From Caballeronia sordidicola (GTDB lineage: Bacteria; Pseudomonadota; Gammaproteobacteria; Burkholderiales; Burkholderiaceae), in assembly GCF_000729995.1 (NCBI RefSeq), contig NZ_JNFG01000031.1, forward strand, positions 19,398 to 83,397: DNA of 64,000 nt. Reading direction: 5' to 3'. The position numbers were made by a program, and so were the translations under genes. Numbering within the stretch: the first letter of the stretch is position 1; the number at the start of each line of letters is the position of its first letter. Shown in pieces: positions 36,007 through 43,799 of the stretch. Below the pieces are notes generated by a model. That model was given only the letters and a program-made list of their open reading frames with translations. It was not told the origin of the DNA and did no database searches.

Positions 36007-36816
36007 ATGAATAAGCGTATCTGGTTTGTTGGAGTCGATCCGCCCGCCCTCGGGATGCTAAGTGACTTTCTCGAAAGTCGTGGCATGACCGTATATATGC
36101 TTGACTGCAGTCGCTCGTTAATCCGCCACATGAAGCAAGACACCCCGTCTCTGCTTGTGTTGCGTGACGGTTCGCCCAACGTTCAAGCCACTGCCGTCCT
36201 GCAAACCTTGCGCAACGCAGGGAGCGACATCCCGGTTATCGTGATCGGGGAGCCAAAGGATTGCGTCGATGCAGTTATCTGCCTGGAACTCGGAGCTGAA
36301 GACTATTTAAGAATGCCTTGCGATCCGCATGAATTGTTTGCACGGGTCCAGAACGTGCTGCGGCACAGGTTGCAAAATGGTCAATGGAGCTTGCCGGGGC
36401 GCGTGAAATGCGAGCTGGGAAGCATCGCTCTCGACTTCCGGGCGCAATCGGTTACGCGCGACGGCATCCCCGTCACGGTGCATCCGAGCCTGTTCCCGCT
36501 ATTGCACCTCTTCGTGGAACATCCACTGAGAGTGCTTTCCCGACGTGCCATAGTCGCCAAGCTGCGCGATTCCCCGACGGGGTATAGCGAGCGCTCGCTC
36601 GACGTACTCGTCTGGCGGCTCAGGCAAGTGTTAGAGCCGCATCCCTCGCTTCCCCGGTTCATCCAGACCATCCGCGGACGAGGCTATGTCTTTAGTCCAT
36701 CAGGTACTGGCGCACATCCGACCGATTTCGAGAAGCCGGATGCCACCTTGCAAACACAGCCGGCATTGAGACGAGAAGAACCGCATCCGCAGTCGATCTC
36801 GTTGATCTCACCCTAA
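36007..36816 (+). CDS. OmpR/PhoB-type regulator with a degenerate receiver
   Basis: A 269-residue protein. Residues 1-115 have the receiver fold, but the key residues are lost. The acidic pair position reads FVGVDPP instead of a DD/DE pair. The phospho-acceptor segment LLVLRDGSP places Arg where Asp is expected (Asp is one residue later). The conserved KP is replaced by MP (YLRMPCDPHEL). Residues about 140-235 form an intact winged-helix trans_reg_C domain (SRRAIVAKLRD, SLDVLVWRLRQVLEPHP, IQTIRGRGYVF). No kinase gene is adjacent. It likely binds DNA without classical phosphorylation. The neighbouring porin is convergent. Confidence 0.88.
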   Translation: MNKRIWFVGVDPPALGMLSDFLESRGMTVYMLDCSRSLIRHMKQDTPSLLVLRDGSPNVQATAVLQTLRNAGSDIPVIVIGEPKDCVDAVICLELGAEDYLRMPCDPHELFARVQNVLRHRLQNGQWSLPGRVKCELGSIALDFRAQSVTRDGIPVTVHPSLFPLLHLFVEHPLRVLSRRAIVAKLRDSPTGYSERSLDVLVWRLRQVLEPHPSLPRFIQTIRGRGYVFSPSGTGAHPTDFEKPDATLQTQPALRREEPHPQSISLISP

Positions 36817-36844
36817 GCGCTATGCGCAGCTTGTGGACACGGTC

Positions 36845-36878
36845 CGGCAGAAGGGATGTCGCCTTCTCCCTTCTGCCG
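36845..36878 (+). terminator. Hairpin after the OmpR-type regulator gene
   Basis: CGGCAGAAGGG (36845-36855) pairs perfectly with CCCTTCTGCCG (36868-36878), an 11-bp stem with a 12-base loop, 29 bases after the stop. There is no U-run, so it may act as a bidirectional or Rho-assisted terminator between convergent genes. Confidence 0.6.
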
Positions 36879-36938
36879 TTCCAATGACCGGCTCAATCGC
36901 AACAGTCCGATCATCAGATCGCCTCATCATCCATGAAT

Positions 36939-36958
36939 GCCCGCGATGCATTGCGGGC
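36939..36958 (-). terminator. Hairpin after the porin gene
   Basis: GCCCGC and GCGGGC form a 6-bp GC stem with an 8-base loop, 17 bases downstream of the porin stop on the minus strand. No strong U-tract follows. Confidence 0.5.
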
Positions 36959-36974
36959 ACATGACTGGCAACGA

Positions 36975-38117
36975 TCAGAACTTGTGGCGAATGCCTATAG
37001 TGACGACAGCTTGCGAATTCTTGCCCGAATCCGTATCCGTCGATCCGACCACCGCGTCTGCCGCGCCAATCCCGTTGGAGCCACTAGCATGGGTGTACCC
37101 GGCGAAGGCGTAGAAGTCGGTACGCTTGCTAATGAAATAGTCCGCCGCAACAGCAAATTGATTGTAAGCGGCCGAGGAATCGCCGTTCGACTTCATGTAG
37201 ACGTAACCAATTTCCGTGCTAAGCGGTGCCGATACTTGCCACACGGCGTACGCAGATCCGACCTTGTATTTCTCAGCGGTCGTGAATGCAGAGCTGGCAT
37301 CCGGCTTATAGTCCGAGTAGCTCCCGTAAGCGCCAACTGTCACTGCGCCAATCTGGTAGTTGCCGCCAATGCGAGCAATGTTGATCGTCTTCGCCGATTC
37401 GTAGTGAAGGTTGACGTTAGAGTTGAATAATGAATCCGCCGTAGACGTGGACGAGGAGGTTCCACGTACCGACGCGGTGCCATTGTCAATGTGCAAATAG
37501 CCCGCTGCCAAAGCGAGCGGACCGCTGTTATACGCCAATGCGGCGGCGTAGCTTTGGCCATTGCTCGTCGAACCCGCGACCCCACCTGCTGCGTACATGG
37601 CCTCAGCCGTCACGCCGCCCCAGGTCGGGCTCGCCCACTTGACCGCATTGTTGAAACGAACACTGTTGTCGGCGTTATCCACGTCGCCCGGCGATGTGAA
37701 GATGCCACCAAGATAGTTGTCACCCTGCACCGGCTGAACCAAGTCGATCAGCGGGTCGTATTGACGACCCAGTGTGACGGTGCCCCAGTTCGTACCGGAC
37801 AATCCGACGAACGCCTGGCGCCCGAATTCGCGGCCGCCTTGACCCAGTTTTCCGGTCGTCGAATTAAAGCCGTTTTCCAACTGGAAAATTGTCTTGAGAC
37901 CACCGCCCAGGTCTTCCGAACCCTTGAGGCCCCAGCGTGAGCCGGATTCGTTACCGGCGGTCATCGCGAACTGGGAGGCGGAGCCACCGCTGTTATGGGT
38001 GTACGTAAAACCCGTATCGATGATCCCGTACAGAGTCACAGAATTTTGTGCATGGGCCTGGATGCTGGCGAAGATGAGAGCGAGAGTGGTCGCAGATAAA
38101 GCAATCTTTTTTGTCAT
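36975..38117 (-). CDS. General Gram-negative porin (Porin_4 type)
   Basis: A 380-residue outer-membrane beta-barrel. The signal peptide is MTKKIALSATTLALIFASIQ followed by AHAQ, with cleavage after AHA. The mature start SVTLYGIIDTGFTY and motifs SRWGLKGSEDLGGGLKTIFQ, GRQAFVGLSG and TLGRQYDP are those of Betaproteobacterial trimeric porins. The protein ends in IGIRHKF with C-terminal Phe, the BAM signal. The ATG at 38117 is chosen because it places the signal peptide at the N-terminus. The frame is open 15 codons further. Confidence 0.93.
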   Translation of the reverse strand: MTKKIALSATTLALIFASIQAHAQNSVTLYGIIDTGFTYTHNSGGSASQFAMTAGNESGSRWGLKGSEDLGGGLKTIFQLENGFNSTTGKLGQGGREFGRQAFVGLSGTNWGTVTLGRQYDPLIDLVQPVQGDNYLGGIFTSPGDVDNADNSVRFNNAVKWASPTWGGVTAEAMYAAGGVAGSTSNGQSYAAALAYNSGPLALAAGYLHIDNGTASVRGTSSSTSTADSLFNSNVNLHYESAKTINIARIGGNYQIGAVTVGAYGSYSDYKPDASSAFTTAEKYKVGSAYAVWQVSAPLSTEIGYVYMKSNGDSSAAYNQFAVAADYFISKRTDFYAFAGYTHASGSNGIGAADAVVGSTDTDSGKNSQAVVTIGIRHKF

Positions 38118-38452
38118 GGGTACATGTCTTGGTTCGTTGATGGGATCAAGCGAAGCAGACAATAAAACGTCTTCCCGAAATCTAAAATAAATTTTCAGAG
38201 GCTGTCGCTAAAGCGATACGTTACGCACTCCGTCTAATTACACCTGGCCTCCAAACCTCACCAATTATTCTTGCGGAAGCGTTGATAAGTTGTTCTATGT
38301 ATATAGAAAATTGCCTTGTGTTCCCCATAGCAAACGTTCGCGCGACGCGCTTTGACGGGATCGATGGCGTCGAATCAACCGGTTCCGGCATCGCAACTCA
38401 AAACGCCGTCACCCAGATCCATGAAATCTGGAATATGCCGTAAGACCTTGTG

Positions 38453-38482
38453 TTAACACTTCGTTTTCGGTTCAGATATATT
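38453..38482 (+). promoter_or_regulatory. Sigma-70-like promoter candidate
   Basis: TTAACA at 38453-38458 and TATATT at 38477-38482 are separated by 18 bases, each one mismatch from consensus. Downstream within 100 bases is a strong hairpin and no plus-strand gene. Confidence 0.45.
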
Positions 38483-38488
38483 CCCCAT

Positions 38489-38582
38489 CAGCTCTGTGCC
38501 AGGTGAAAGTTGTTGCCAACATTTTCTCTCAGATTGAGTCAGAGGCAGCATCTTCGGTGCTGCCTCGCCCGTTTGATTTTAT
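38489..38582 (+). ncRNA. Candidate small RNA ending in a UUCG-loop hairpin
   Basis: A transcript from the promoter candidate would start near 38489 and end after the hairpin GAGGCAGCA-TCTTCGG-TGCTGCCTC (38542-38566), followed by a U-biased tail (GCCCGTTTGATTTTATAT). Its length would be about 90 nt, with no start codon and ribosome site of its own. Alternatively the hairpin simply ends the minus-strand frame 32 bases away. Confidence 0.35.
38542..38566. terminator. 9-bp perfect stem with UUCG-type loop
   Basis: GAGGCAGCA (38542-38550) pairs with TGCTGCCTC (38558-38566) across the loop TCTTCGG. The plus-strand side is followed by a T/A-rich tract, which fits intrinsic termination in the plus direction. 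It could also serve the minus strand. Confidence 0.6.
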
Positions 38583-38597
38583 ATTTATTTAATATTC

Positions 38598-38726
38598 CTA
38601 AATATATTGCCAACGCAACTCGATTGGTCGCAGCCCTTTGGCATCAACGACGCCGGGTGTAGCAGCAACCTGAATTTCCGTAGCCGTCCCTGTATAGAGC
38701 CATTCGAATTCCACGGAAGCAGACAT
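38598..38726 (-). CDS. Possible 42-residue peptide or gene remnant
   Basis: Minus-strand ATG at 38726 opens MSASVEFEWLYTGTATEIQV and ends PIELRWQYI-stop, a coherent amphipathic sequence with normal codon use. AGAAG lies about 11 bases upstream. The preceding DNA in the other frame also reads sensibly (VELKPGEPGTFSFTREVTAN), so this may be the tail of a longer gene broken by a frameshift near 38715. No family recognised. Confidence 0.3.
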   Translation of the reverse strand: MSASVEFEWLYTGTATEIQVAATPGVVDAKGLRPIELRWQYI

Positions 38727-38980
38727 TCGCAGTTACTTCTCGCGTGAAACTGAAAGTGCCCGGTTCGCCTGGCTTCAGCTCGACATCTATCAGCGGCTGA
38801 GCTTCCACTACGAGGCCTATCTAAGCGATCAGTTGCCTTCACGCGATGTTTTCAGCAGATACGGGAAAGACGCGGAAATATCGTCAGACAAAAACGAACG
38901 CTAAAGGTCGATGTTGGTGAGCCGATATAGGGGTTATTGAGCTCACTTCGAGAAGGATGCGCTGTACGCGCTTCAACGCC

Positions 38981-40522
38981 ATGAAAGTATCTACCAAACT
39001 GCTCTTACTTGTTGTTACGGCGCTTGCGGGCGTCATCTGCATAGCTGCGATCGCGCTGTCGCAACTCGACCATGTGCTCATCGAAAGCCGTCAAGGGCAG
39101 ATCATCACGCTGCTGAACAAGGCAGAACATCTGACGCTGTACTACCAGTCACTGGAAGCAAGCGGCAAGATGAGTCGCGATGACGCGCAGTCTGCCGCTA
39201 AAACAGCACTCAGCCAGTTGAATGCAGATAGCAAAAGTTACTATTGGGTAACCAACACAGACAGTATCAACCTCGTTCATCCGAACGCGAGCCTGATCGG
39301 TACCAAGACGGGCGGCAACAAGACCACGAACGGCAATCTGACCGATACGCAGGCGTATCAGCAAGGTCTCGCAAACAACCATATCGCGCTGGTGGATGTG
39401 CTGATCAAGCGCACGCAAGACGGTCCGCTCGAAGCGAAGTTGCAAGGCGTGGTCGCGATTCCGGCGTGGGGCTGGTGGATTGGCACTGGTTTTTTCCACG
39501 ACGACATCAATGCCGCCTACTGGAAGCTCGCTAAGACACTGGTCGGTATCGCGATTGTGATCTTCCTGGCAGTCGGCACCATGGCTTGGTTCATGACGCG
39601 CAGCGTCAATCGTGCGCTCGGTGGCGAGCCGGCGGACGCAGCTGCATTTGCCGCGCAAATCGCGGCCGGCAACTTGGGCGCTCACATTAAACTCGCGCCA
39701 TCGGACCGTTCGAGCCTGCTGTTTGCGTTGAGCGAAATGCGTCTGAAGCTGCGCGATCTGGTGCAAGGTATTCAGCATTCGAGCGATTCAATCGCGACCG
39801 GCTCCGGTGAAATTGCGCAAGGCAACACCGACCTGTCGCAACGCACGGAAGAACAGGCGGCGTCTTTGCAGGAGACCGCTGCGAGCATGGAGCAACTCAC
39901 TGCAACGGTGAAGCAGAACGCAGACAACGCGCGTCAGGCGAGCCAGCTCGCTGTGCTCGCGTCCGGTGCAACTGAACGCGGCGGTAGCGCGGTGGACGAA
40001 GTGATCGGCACGATGCAGAGCATCGCTGACGAGTCGCGGAAGATCGGCGAGATTATCGGTGTAATTGAAGGCATCGCATTCCAGACCAATATTCTTGCGC
40101 TGAACGCAGCGGTCGAAGCGGCACGCGCCGGCGACGAAGGTCGCGGCTTCGCCGTCGTGGCCGGCGAAGTACGGACACTGGCGCAGCGCAGTGCATCGGC
40201 GGCGAAGGACATCAAGGAACTGATCGGATCGTCGGTAGCACGCGTCGACGTAGGCACGGGCCAGGTCACGGTGGCTGGCGAACGGATGCGCGAAATCGTC
40301 CAGTCGATCAAGCGCGTCAGCGACATCATGGGCGAGATTGCCGCAGCATCGATCGAGCAGAGCACCGGCATAGAACAGGTCAACCGCGCGGTGTCGCAAA
40401 TGGACGAAGTCACGCAACAGAATGCGGCGCTGGTCGAAGAAGCGGCGGCGGCCGCGGCTTCCCTTGATGAGCAAGCCGAAAGACTGCGCGCGACGGTAGG
40501 GGTGTTCCGGTTGGAGGCCTAA
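38981..40522 (+). CDS. Methyl-accepting chemotaxis protein (sCache_2 sensor)
   Basis: A 513-residue chemoreceptor: transmembrane helix at about 5-30, a periplasmic small Cache domain (about 30-185, with YYWVTNTDSINLVHPNASLI and WGWWIGTGFF), a second helix (about 190-215), HAMP, then a signalling domain. The hairpin tip reads GIAFQTNILALNAAVEAARA with the E/F-x-R-GFAVVAGEVR segment. Methylation helices contain QRTEEQAASLQETAASMEQL. There is no C-terminal NWETF-like pentapeptide. The ATG at 38981 begins the membrane signal directly; an ATG at 38957 is possible. The ligand is probably a small organic acid, as for many sCache_2 receptors. Confidence 0.92.
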   Translation: MKVSTKLLLLVVTALAGVICIAAIALSQLDHVLIESRQGQIITLLNKAEHLTLYYQSLEASGKMSRDDAQSAAKTALSQLNADSKSYYWVTNTDSINLVHPNASLIGTKTGGNKTTNGNLTDTQAYQQGLANNHIALVDVLIKRTQDGPLEAKLQGVVAIPAWGWWIGTGFFHDDINAAYWKLAKTLVGIAIVIFLAVGTMAWFMTRSVNRALGGEPADAAAFAAQIAAGNLGAHIKLAPSDRSSLLFALSEMRLKLRDLVQGIQHSSDSIATGSGEIAQGNTDLSQRTEEQAASLQETAASMEQLTATVKQNADNARQASQLAVLASGATERGGSAVDEVIGTMQSIADESRKIGEIIGVIEGIAFQTNILALNAAVEAARAGDEGRGFAVVAGEVRTLAQRSASAAKDIKELIGSSVARVDVGTGQVTVAGERMREIVQSIKRVSDIMGEIAAASIEQSTGIEQVNRAVSQMDEVTQQNAALVEEAAAAAASLDEQAERLRATVGVFRLEA

Positions 40523-40631
40523 TCGCGCAGTGGAACAAAGTAAGGCTTGATGGTTACTTCAAACTCCTGCATTTGTGGTCGCGCAACCCCTCATCCGCCG
40601 TCCCAGGTGACATCTGCACCGGCAGCAGCTA

Positions 40632-41549
40632 TCAAGCGCCGACGGCCTGCCGGAATACAGTCGGCGCGACGCCAACGCTTTCGCGAAAACGGTGGCTGAA
40701 ATGGCTGGCGTTTGCATACCCGCATTGTTCGGCGACCCGCGCGAGCGGTAGCGCCGTGGTGCGCAGCAGCGTGCGCGCGCGTTCGAGCCGCTGTTGAGCG
40801 ACCCACGCAGCAGGCGGCAGTCCGAACGACGTGCGGAACATGCGTACGAAATGAAACTCCGATAGCGCGGCGACGCCGGCCAGTTCGCTGAGTGTGAGTG
40901 TTTGCCCGAGATGGTGGTCGATGTACTCGCGCAGCCGCCGCCGGGTCGCAACCGACAAACCGCCCGTCAGTGATGCATCGGTCCGGCGCACGCCTTGTGC
41001 ACGCAGCAGCAGGCTCAACACCTGATGCGCGGTTTCATTGGTACGCAGCAGGCCGTCGGGGTCCTGCCAGTTTTCATTGGCGAGCGTTTGACAGAGGCTT
41101 GCGATACGGGCGTCTTCGAAATAGGTGCGATCCGCGAGCGTCAGTTCGCGCGGCTCGCGATCGAGCTCCTGAACCGCGCGTTGCGTGAAGTGTTCGGGCA
41201 GGAAGTACAGATGCATGAAATGCATGTGGCCGCGGACCCACCAGCGCGATTCGTGGTCGCCGGGGAGCGCGCAAAGACGCGCCGGTGCGCCGTAGCGGCC
41301 CGGCATTTTCTGACGTTCGGTGCGATAGCCACCGTCCAGATAACAAGAAAGCGTGTGGTGGCCCGGCCGGTCATAGACGGTCTCGGCTTCCTCGGTGTCG
41401 CGCGTCCACACCGCGATGGCCAATTGATCCCCAAGCCACGCGAACCGTTCCAGATCCGCGTTGGCGCTGCGCAGCGTGTGACAGACCGAATGAAGGCCGA
41501 ACGGCGTTTCGGTGCAATCCATCGCAGGGGTAGGCGGTGTGGCGTTCAT
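40632..41549 (-). CDS. AraC-family transcriptional regulator
   Basis: A 305-residue regulator: N-terminal sensory domain (about 1-190) and C-terminal double helix-turn-helix (LTLSELAGVAALSEFHFVRM, then PLARVAEQCGYANASHFSHR with FRESVGVAPTVFRQ). The N-terminal part is not a classic cupin; its ligand is unknown. Divergent from an EamA transporter gene, which it probably controls. The gene end is 109 bp from the chemoreceptor stop (convergent). Confidence 0.9.
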   Translation of the reverse strand: MNATPPTPAMDCTETPFGLHSVCHTLRSANADLERFAWLGDQLAIAVWTRDTEEAETVYDRPGHHTLSCYLDGGYRTERQKMPGRYGAPARLCALPGDHESRWWVRGHMHFMHLYFLPEHFTQRAVQELDREPRELTLADRTYFEDARIASLCQTLANENWQDPDGLLRTNETAHQVLSLLLRAQGVRRTDASLTGGLSVATRRRLREYIDHHLGQTLTLSELAGVAALSEFHFVRMFRTSFGLPPAAWVAQQRLERARTLLRTTALPLARVAEQCGYANASHFSHRFRESVGVAPTVFRQAVGA

Positions 41550-41626
41550 GGACGAGCGAATGCATCTGATGACTGGGTAACCGTCAGTATACGCGGCGCC
41601 ATGAGCAACGGTTTAGCGTCGTCAAG

Positions 41627-41651
41627 AAGTGCGCAATCCTGGACAAGTGCG
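41627..41651. promoter_or_regulatory. Direct repeat in the AraC/EamA divergent region
   Basis: AAGTGCG occurs at 41627-41633 and 41645-41651 (18-bp period), 55-80 bases upstream of the EamA start. AraC-family dimers commonly bind direct repeats about two helical turns apart. This is a weak candidate site. Confidence 0.35.
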
Positions 41652-41706
41652 GCCGGGCCTGCTGCAGCATAGTTGAGTTTCCGTTTTTTATGCTGCAGGC
41701 CACGCC

Positions 41707-42606
41707 ATGAATATGTTGCTCTATGCCGTCACCGTCCTGATCTGGGGCACCACCTGGATTGCGATCAAATGGCAGCTTGGGTCGGTGCCGCCGCCAGTAT
41801 CGATTGCGTGGCGGTTCTGGATTGCCGCGCTGGTGCTGTTCGCGCTGCTACGCCTGATGCGCCGTCCGATCTGGCCGCCGCGCGCCGCATGGCGCTACCT
41901 GGCCGCGCAGGGGCTGGCGCTGTTTTGCGTCAATTTTCTCTGCTTTTACTACGCGGAACAGGTCGTACCGAGCGGACTGGTGGCGGTGGTGTTTTCGACA
42001 GCGCCGCTTTTGAACTCGATCAACGGACGCCTGTTCATGGGCCGCCCCTTGCAGCCCACGGCAATTGCCGGCGCGGCGCTGGGCCTGGTCGGCATTGTCT
42101 GCCTGTTCGTTCAGCAGATGGCCGGGCATCTCGGCGACCACGCGGTGTGGTTCGGCCTTGCGATCGCGTTTCTCGGGACCTTGTGCTTCTCCGCCGGCAA
42201 TCTGCTGTCGAGCCGGATGCAATCGATGGGTCTGCACCCCTTCGCCACCAATAGCTGGGCCATGCTGATCGGCGCCAGCGTATTGACGATAGGCAGCGCG
42301 CTGGCTGGCTTTTCCTTCGCCATCGAGCCGGACGCGCGTTATCTGGGCGCGCTCGCCTATCTGGCCGTGTTCGGCTCGGTGATCGGCTTTACGGCGTATC
42401 TGATGCTGGTCGGGCGAATCGGGCCGGAACGGGCTGCTTACTGCACCGTGCTGTTTCCGATCGTGGCGCTGGCGGCGTCGACCGTGTTCGAAGGCTATCG
42501 GTGGAGCGCATTAGCGGTGGTTGGGCTCGTGCTGGTGGTCGCCGGAAATCTGGTGGCGTTCGATCTGACGCGGCGCATCTTTGCGCGCCGGGTGCACTCT
42601 TCCTGA
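41707..42606 (+). CDS. EamA/DMT-family transporter
   Basis: A 299-residue inner-membrane protein with ten predicted helices in two EamA repeats. The first begins LLYAVTVLIWGTTWIAIKWQ and includes YYAEQVVPSGLVAVVFSTAPL. The second includes YLAVFGSVIGFTAYLMLVGR and AAYCTVLFPIVALAASTVFEG. DMT proteins export amino acids or other metabolites. Substrate unknown. Likely controlled by the divergent AraC regulator. Confidence 0.9.
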   Translation: MNMLLYAVTVLIWGTTWIAIKWQLGSVPPPVSIAWRFWIAALVLFALLRLMRRPIWPPRAAWRYLAAQGLALFCVNFLCFYYAEQVVPSGLVAVVFSTAPLLNSINGRLFMGRPLQPTAIAGAALGLVGIVCLFVQQMAGHLGDHAVWFGLAIAFLGTLCFSAGNLLSSRMQSMGLHPFATNSWAMLIGASVLTIGSALAGFSFAIEPDARYLGALAYLAVFGSVIGFTAYLMLVGRIGPERAAYCTVLFPIVALAASTVFEGYRWSALAVVGLVLVVAGNLVAFDLTRRIFARRVHSS

Positions 42607-42732
42607 TCTTACGGAGGGGTGGTACGACGGCGTCGCGGGGTTGAAGTCCCTGGAGACCGGCAGTCATCTTTCAACCGTGAACGACGCACCGGCGCAATCC
42701 GGTTACCCACGGGCGCCGTCTGGAATCAAAAG

Positions 42733-43749
42733 TTACGGCGGAGTCGGCGCATCCTGCCGGATCAGCTCGCGACGCTTCAATTCGGCCCAGAACGCCGGTG
42801 GAATGTCGGCCCGGAAGCTTTGCAAGTTGTCTTCCAACTGTGCAACCGTGCGCACGCCGGGGATGTTGGTCGGGATCGCGGGATGGGCCAGAACGAATTG
42901 CAGCGCGGCCGCTTTGAGCGGCACCGAGTATTCCTGGCACACCTGTTCGATCTTGCGCACGCGCTCGAGAATTGGCTCCAGCGCAGGCGAATAGTTGTAC
43001 TTAGCACCAGGCACCGCACCCGTCGCAAGAATGCCGCTGTTGTAGCCGCCACCGAGAATCACTGACACCTGCTGCTCCTCGCACAGCGGCAGAAAGCCAT
43101 CCAGTGCATCCTGCTCCAGCAGCGTGTAGCGACCCGCAAGCAGCAGGCAGTCGAAATCTTGCCGGCGAATCGCTTCGTGCGCGACCTGCCACTCGTTGAC
43201 ACCGATGCCCACCGCCTTCACAACACCCTCGTCACGAAGTTTCAGCAGTGCTTTCGACGCACCGGTCATCGCAGCCTCGAACATCTCGGGCTGCCGCTTC
43301 CCGTGTGTGAATACGTCGATGTCGTGGATCAGCGCAATATCGATATGTTCCAGCGCCAGACGCTGCAGACTGTCCTCGATCGATCGCATCGTGCCGTCAT
43401 AGCTGTAGTCGAAAACCGGTTCGAACGGCAGCCCGTCAACCCACGGCTCGAAGTTGATCTCGGCGCGCTTGCGTGGCTTCAGAAGGCGTCCAACCTTGGT
43501 CGACAGCACATACTGGTCGCGCGGATACCAACGCAGCCCCTGGCCGCAGCGCGCTTCGCTCAACCCGTGGCCGTACATGGGGGCGGTGTCGAAGTAGCGT
43601 ACGCCTGCGTCCCACGCTGCCTTGATCAAGGCAGCCGAATCCTCTTCGCTGATCGGCTTGAAGATGTTGCCGATGGGCGCGGCGCCAAAGCCCATTACGG
43701 TTGTGTCGAGCCCTGAACGCGGCCATTTACGTTTTGCTACCGGATCCAT
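42733..43749 (-). CDS. Aldo/keto reductase (D-threo-aldose 1-dehydrogenase-like)
   Basis: A 338-residue NAD(P)-dependent TIM-barrel oxidoreductase. The AKR tetrad is visible: Asp and Tyr in YFDTAPMYGHGLSE, Lys in VLSTKVGR, His in IALIHDID. The MGFGAAPIGN start and KAVGIGVNEW segment place it near L-fucose/D-threo-aldose 1-dehydrogenases, which oxidise sugars such as L-fucose or D-arabinose to lactones. The ATG at 43749 has GGGAG about 9 bases upstream. Located 50 bp downstream of a sugar-binding protein gene on the same strand, supporting a sugar catabolic role. Confidence 0.88.
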   Translation of the reverse strand: MDPVAKRKWPRSGLDTTVMGFGAAPIGNIFKPISEEDSAALIKAAWDAGVRYFDTAPMYGHGLSEARCGQGLRWYPRDQYVLSTKVGRLLKPRKRAEINFEPWVDGLPFEPVFDYSYDGTMRSIEDSLQRLALEHIDIALIHDIDVFTHGKRQPEMFEAAMTGASKALLKLRDEGVVKAVGIGVNEWQVAHEAIRRQDFDCLLLAGRYTLLEQDALDGFLPLCEEQQVSVILGGGYNSGILATGAVPGAKYNYSPALEPILERVRKIEQVCQEYSVPLKAAALQFVLAHPAIPTNIPGVRTVAQLEDNLQSFRADIPPAFWAELKRRELIRQDAPTPP

Positions 43750-43799
43750 CTTTGTCTCCCATTCCATGTAACTTGTTTGACTAGCGCCAGGGTCCCCGC

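Larger units (their letters stand above)
38118..38980. other. 863-bp region between porin and chemoreceptor genes
   Basis: Contains, in order: the porin leader; a near-palindrome TTCTATGTATATAGAA (38293-38308, one mismatch pair) that may be an operator; a promoter-like pair and hairpin that could define a small RNA (38453-38582); and a minus-strand 42-codon frame (38598-38726). The segment 38740-38950 before the chemoreceptor gene has no recognised feature. Confidence 0.5.
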
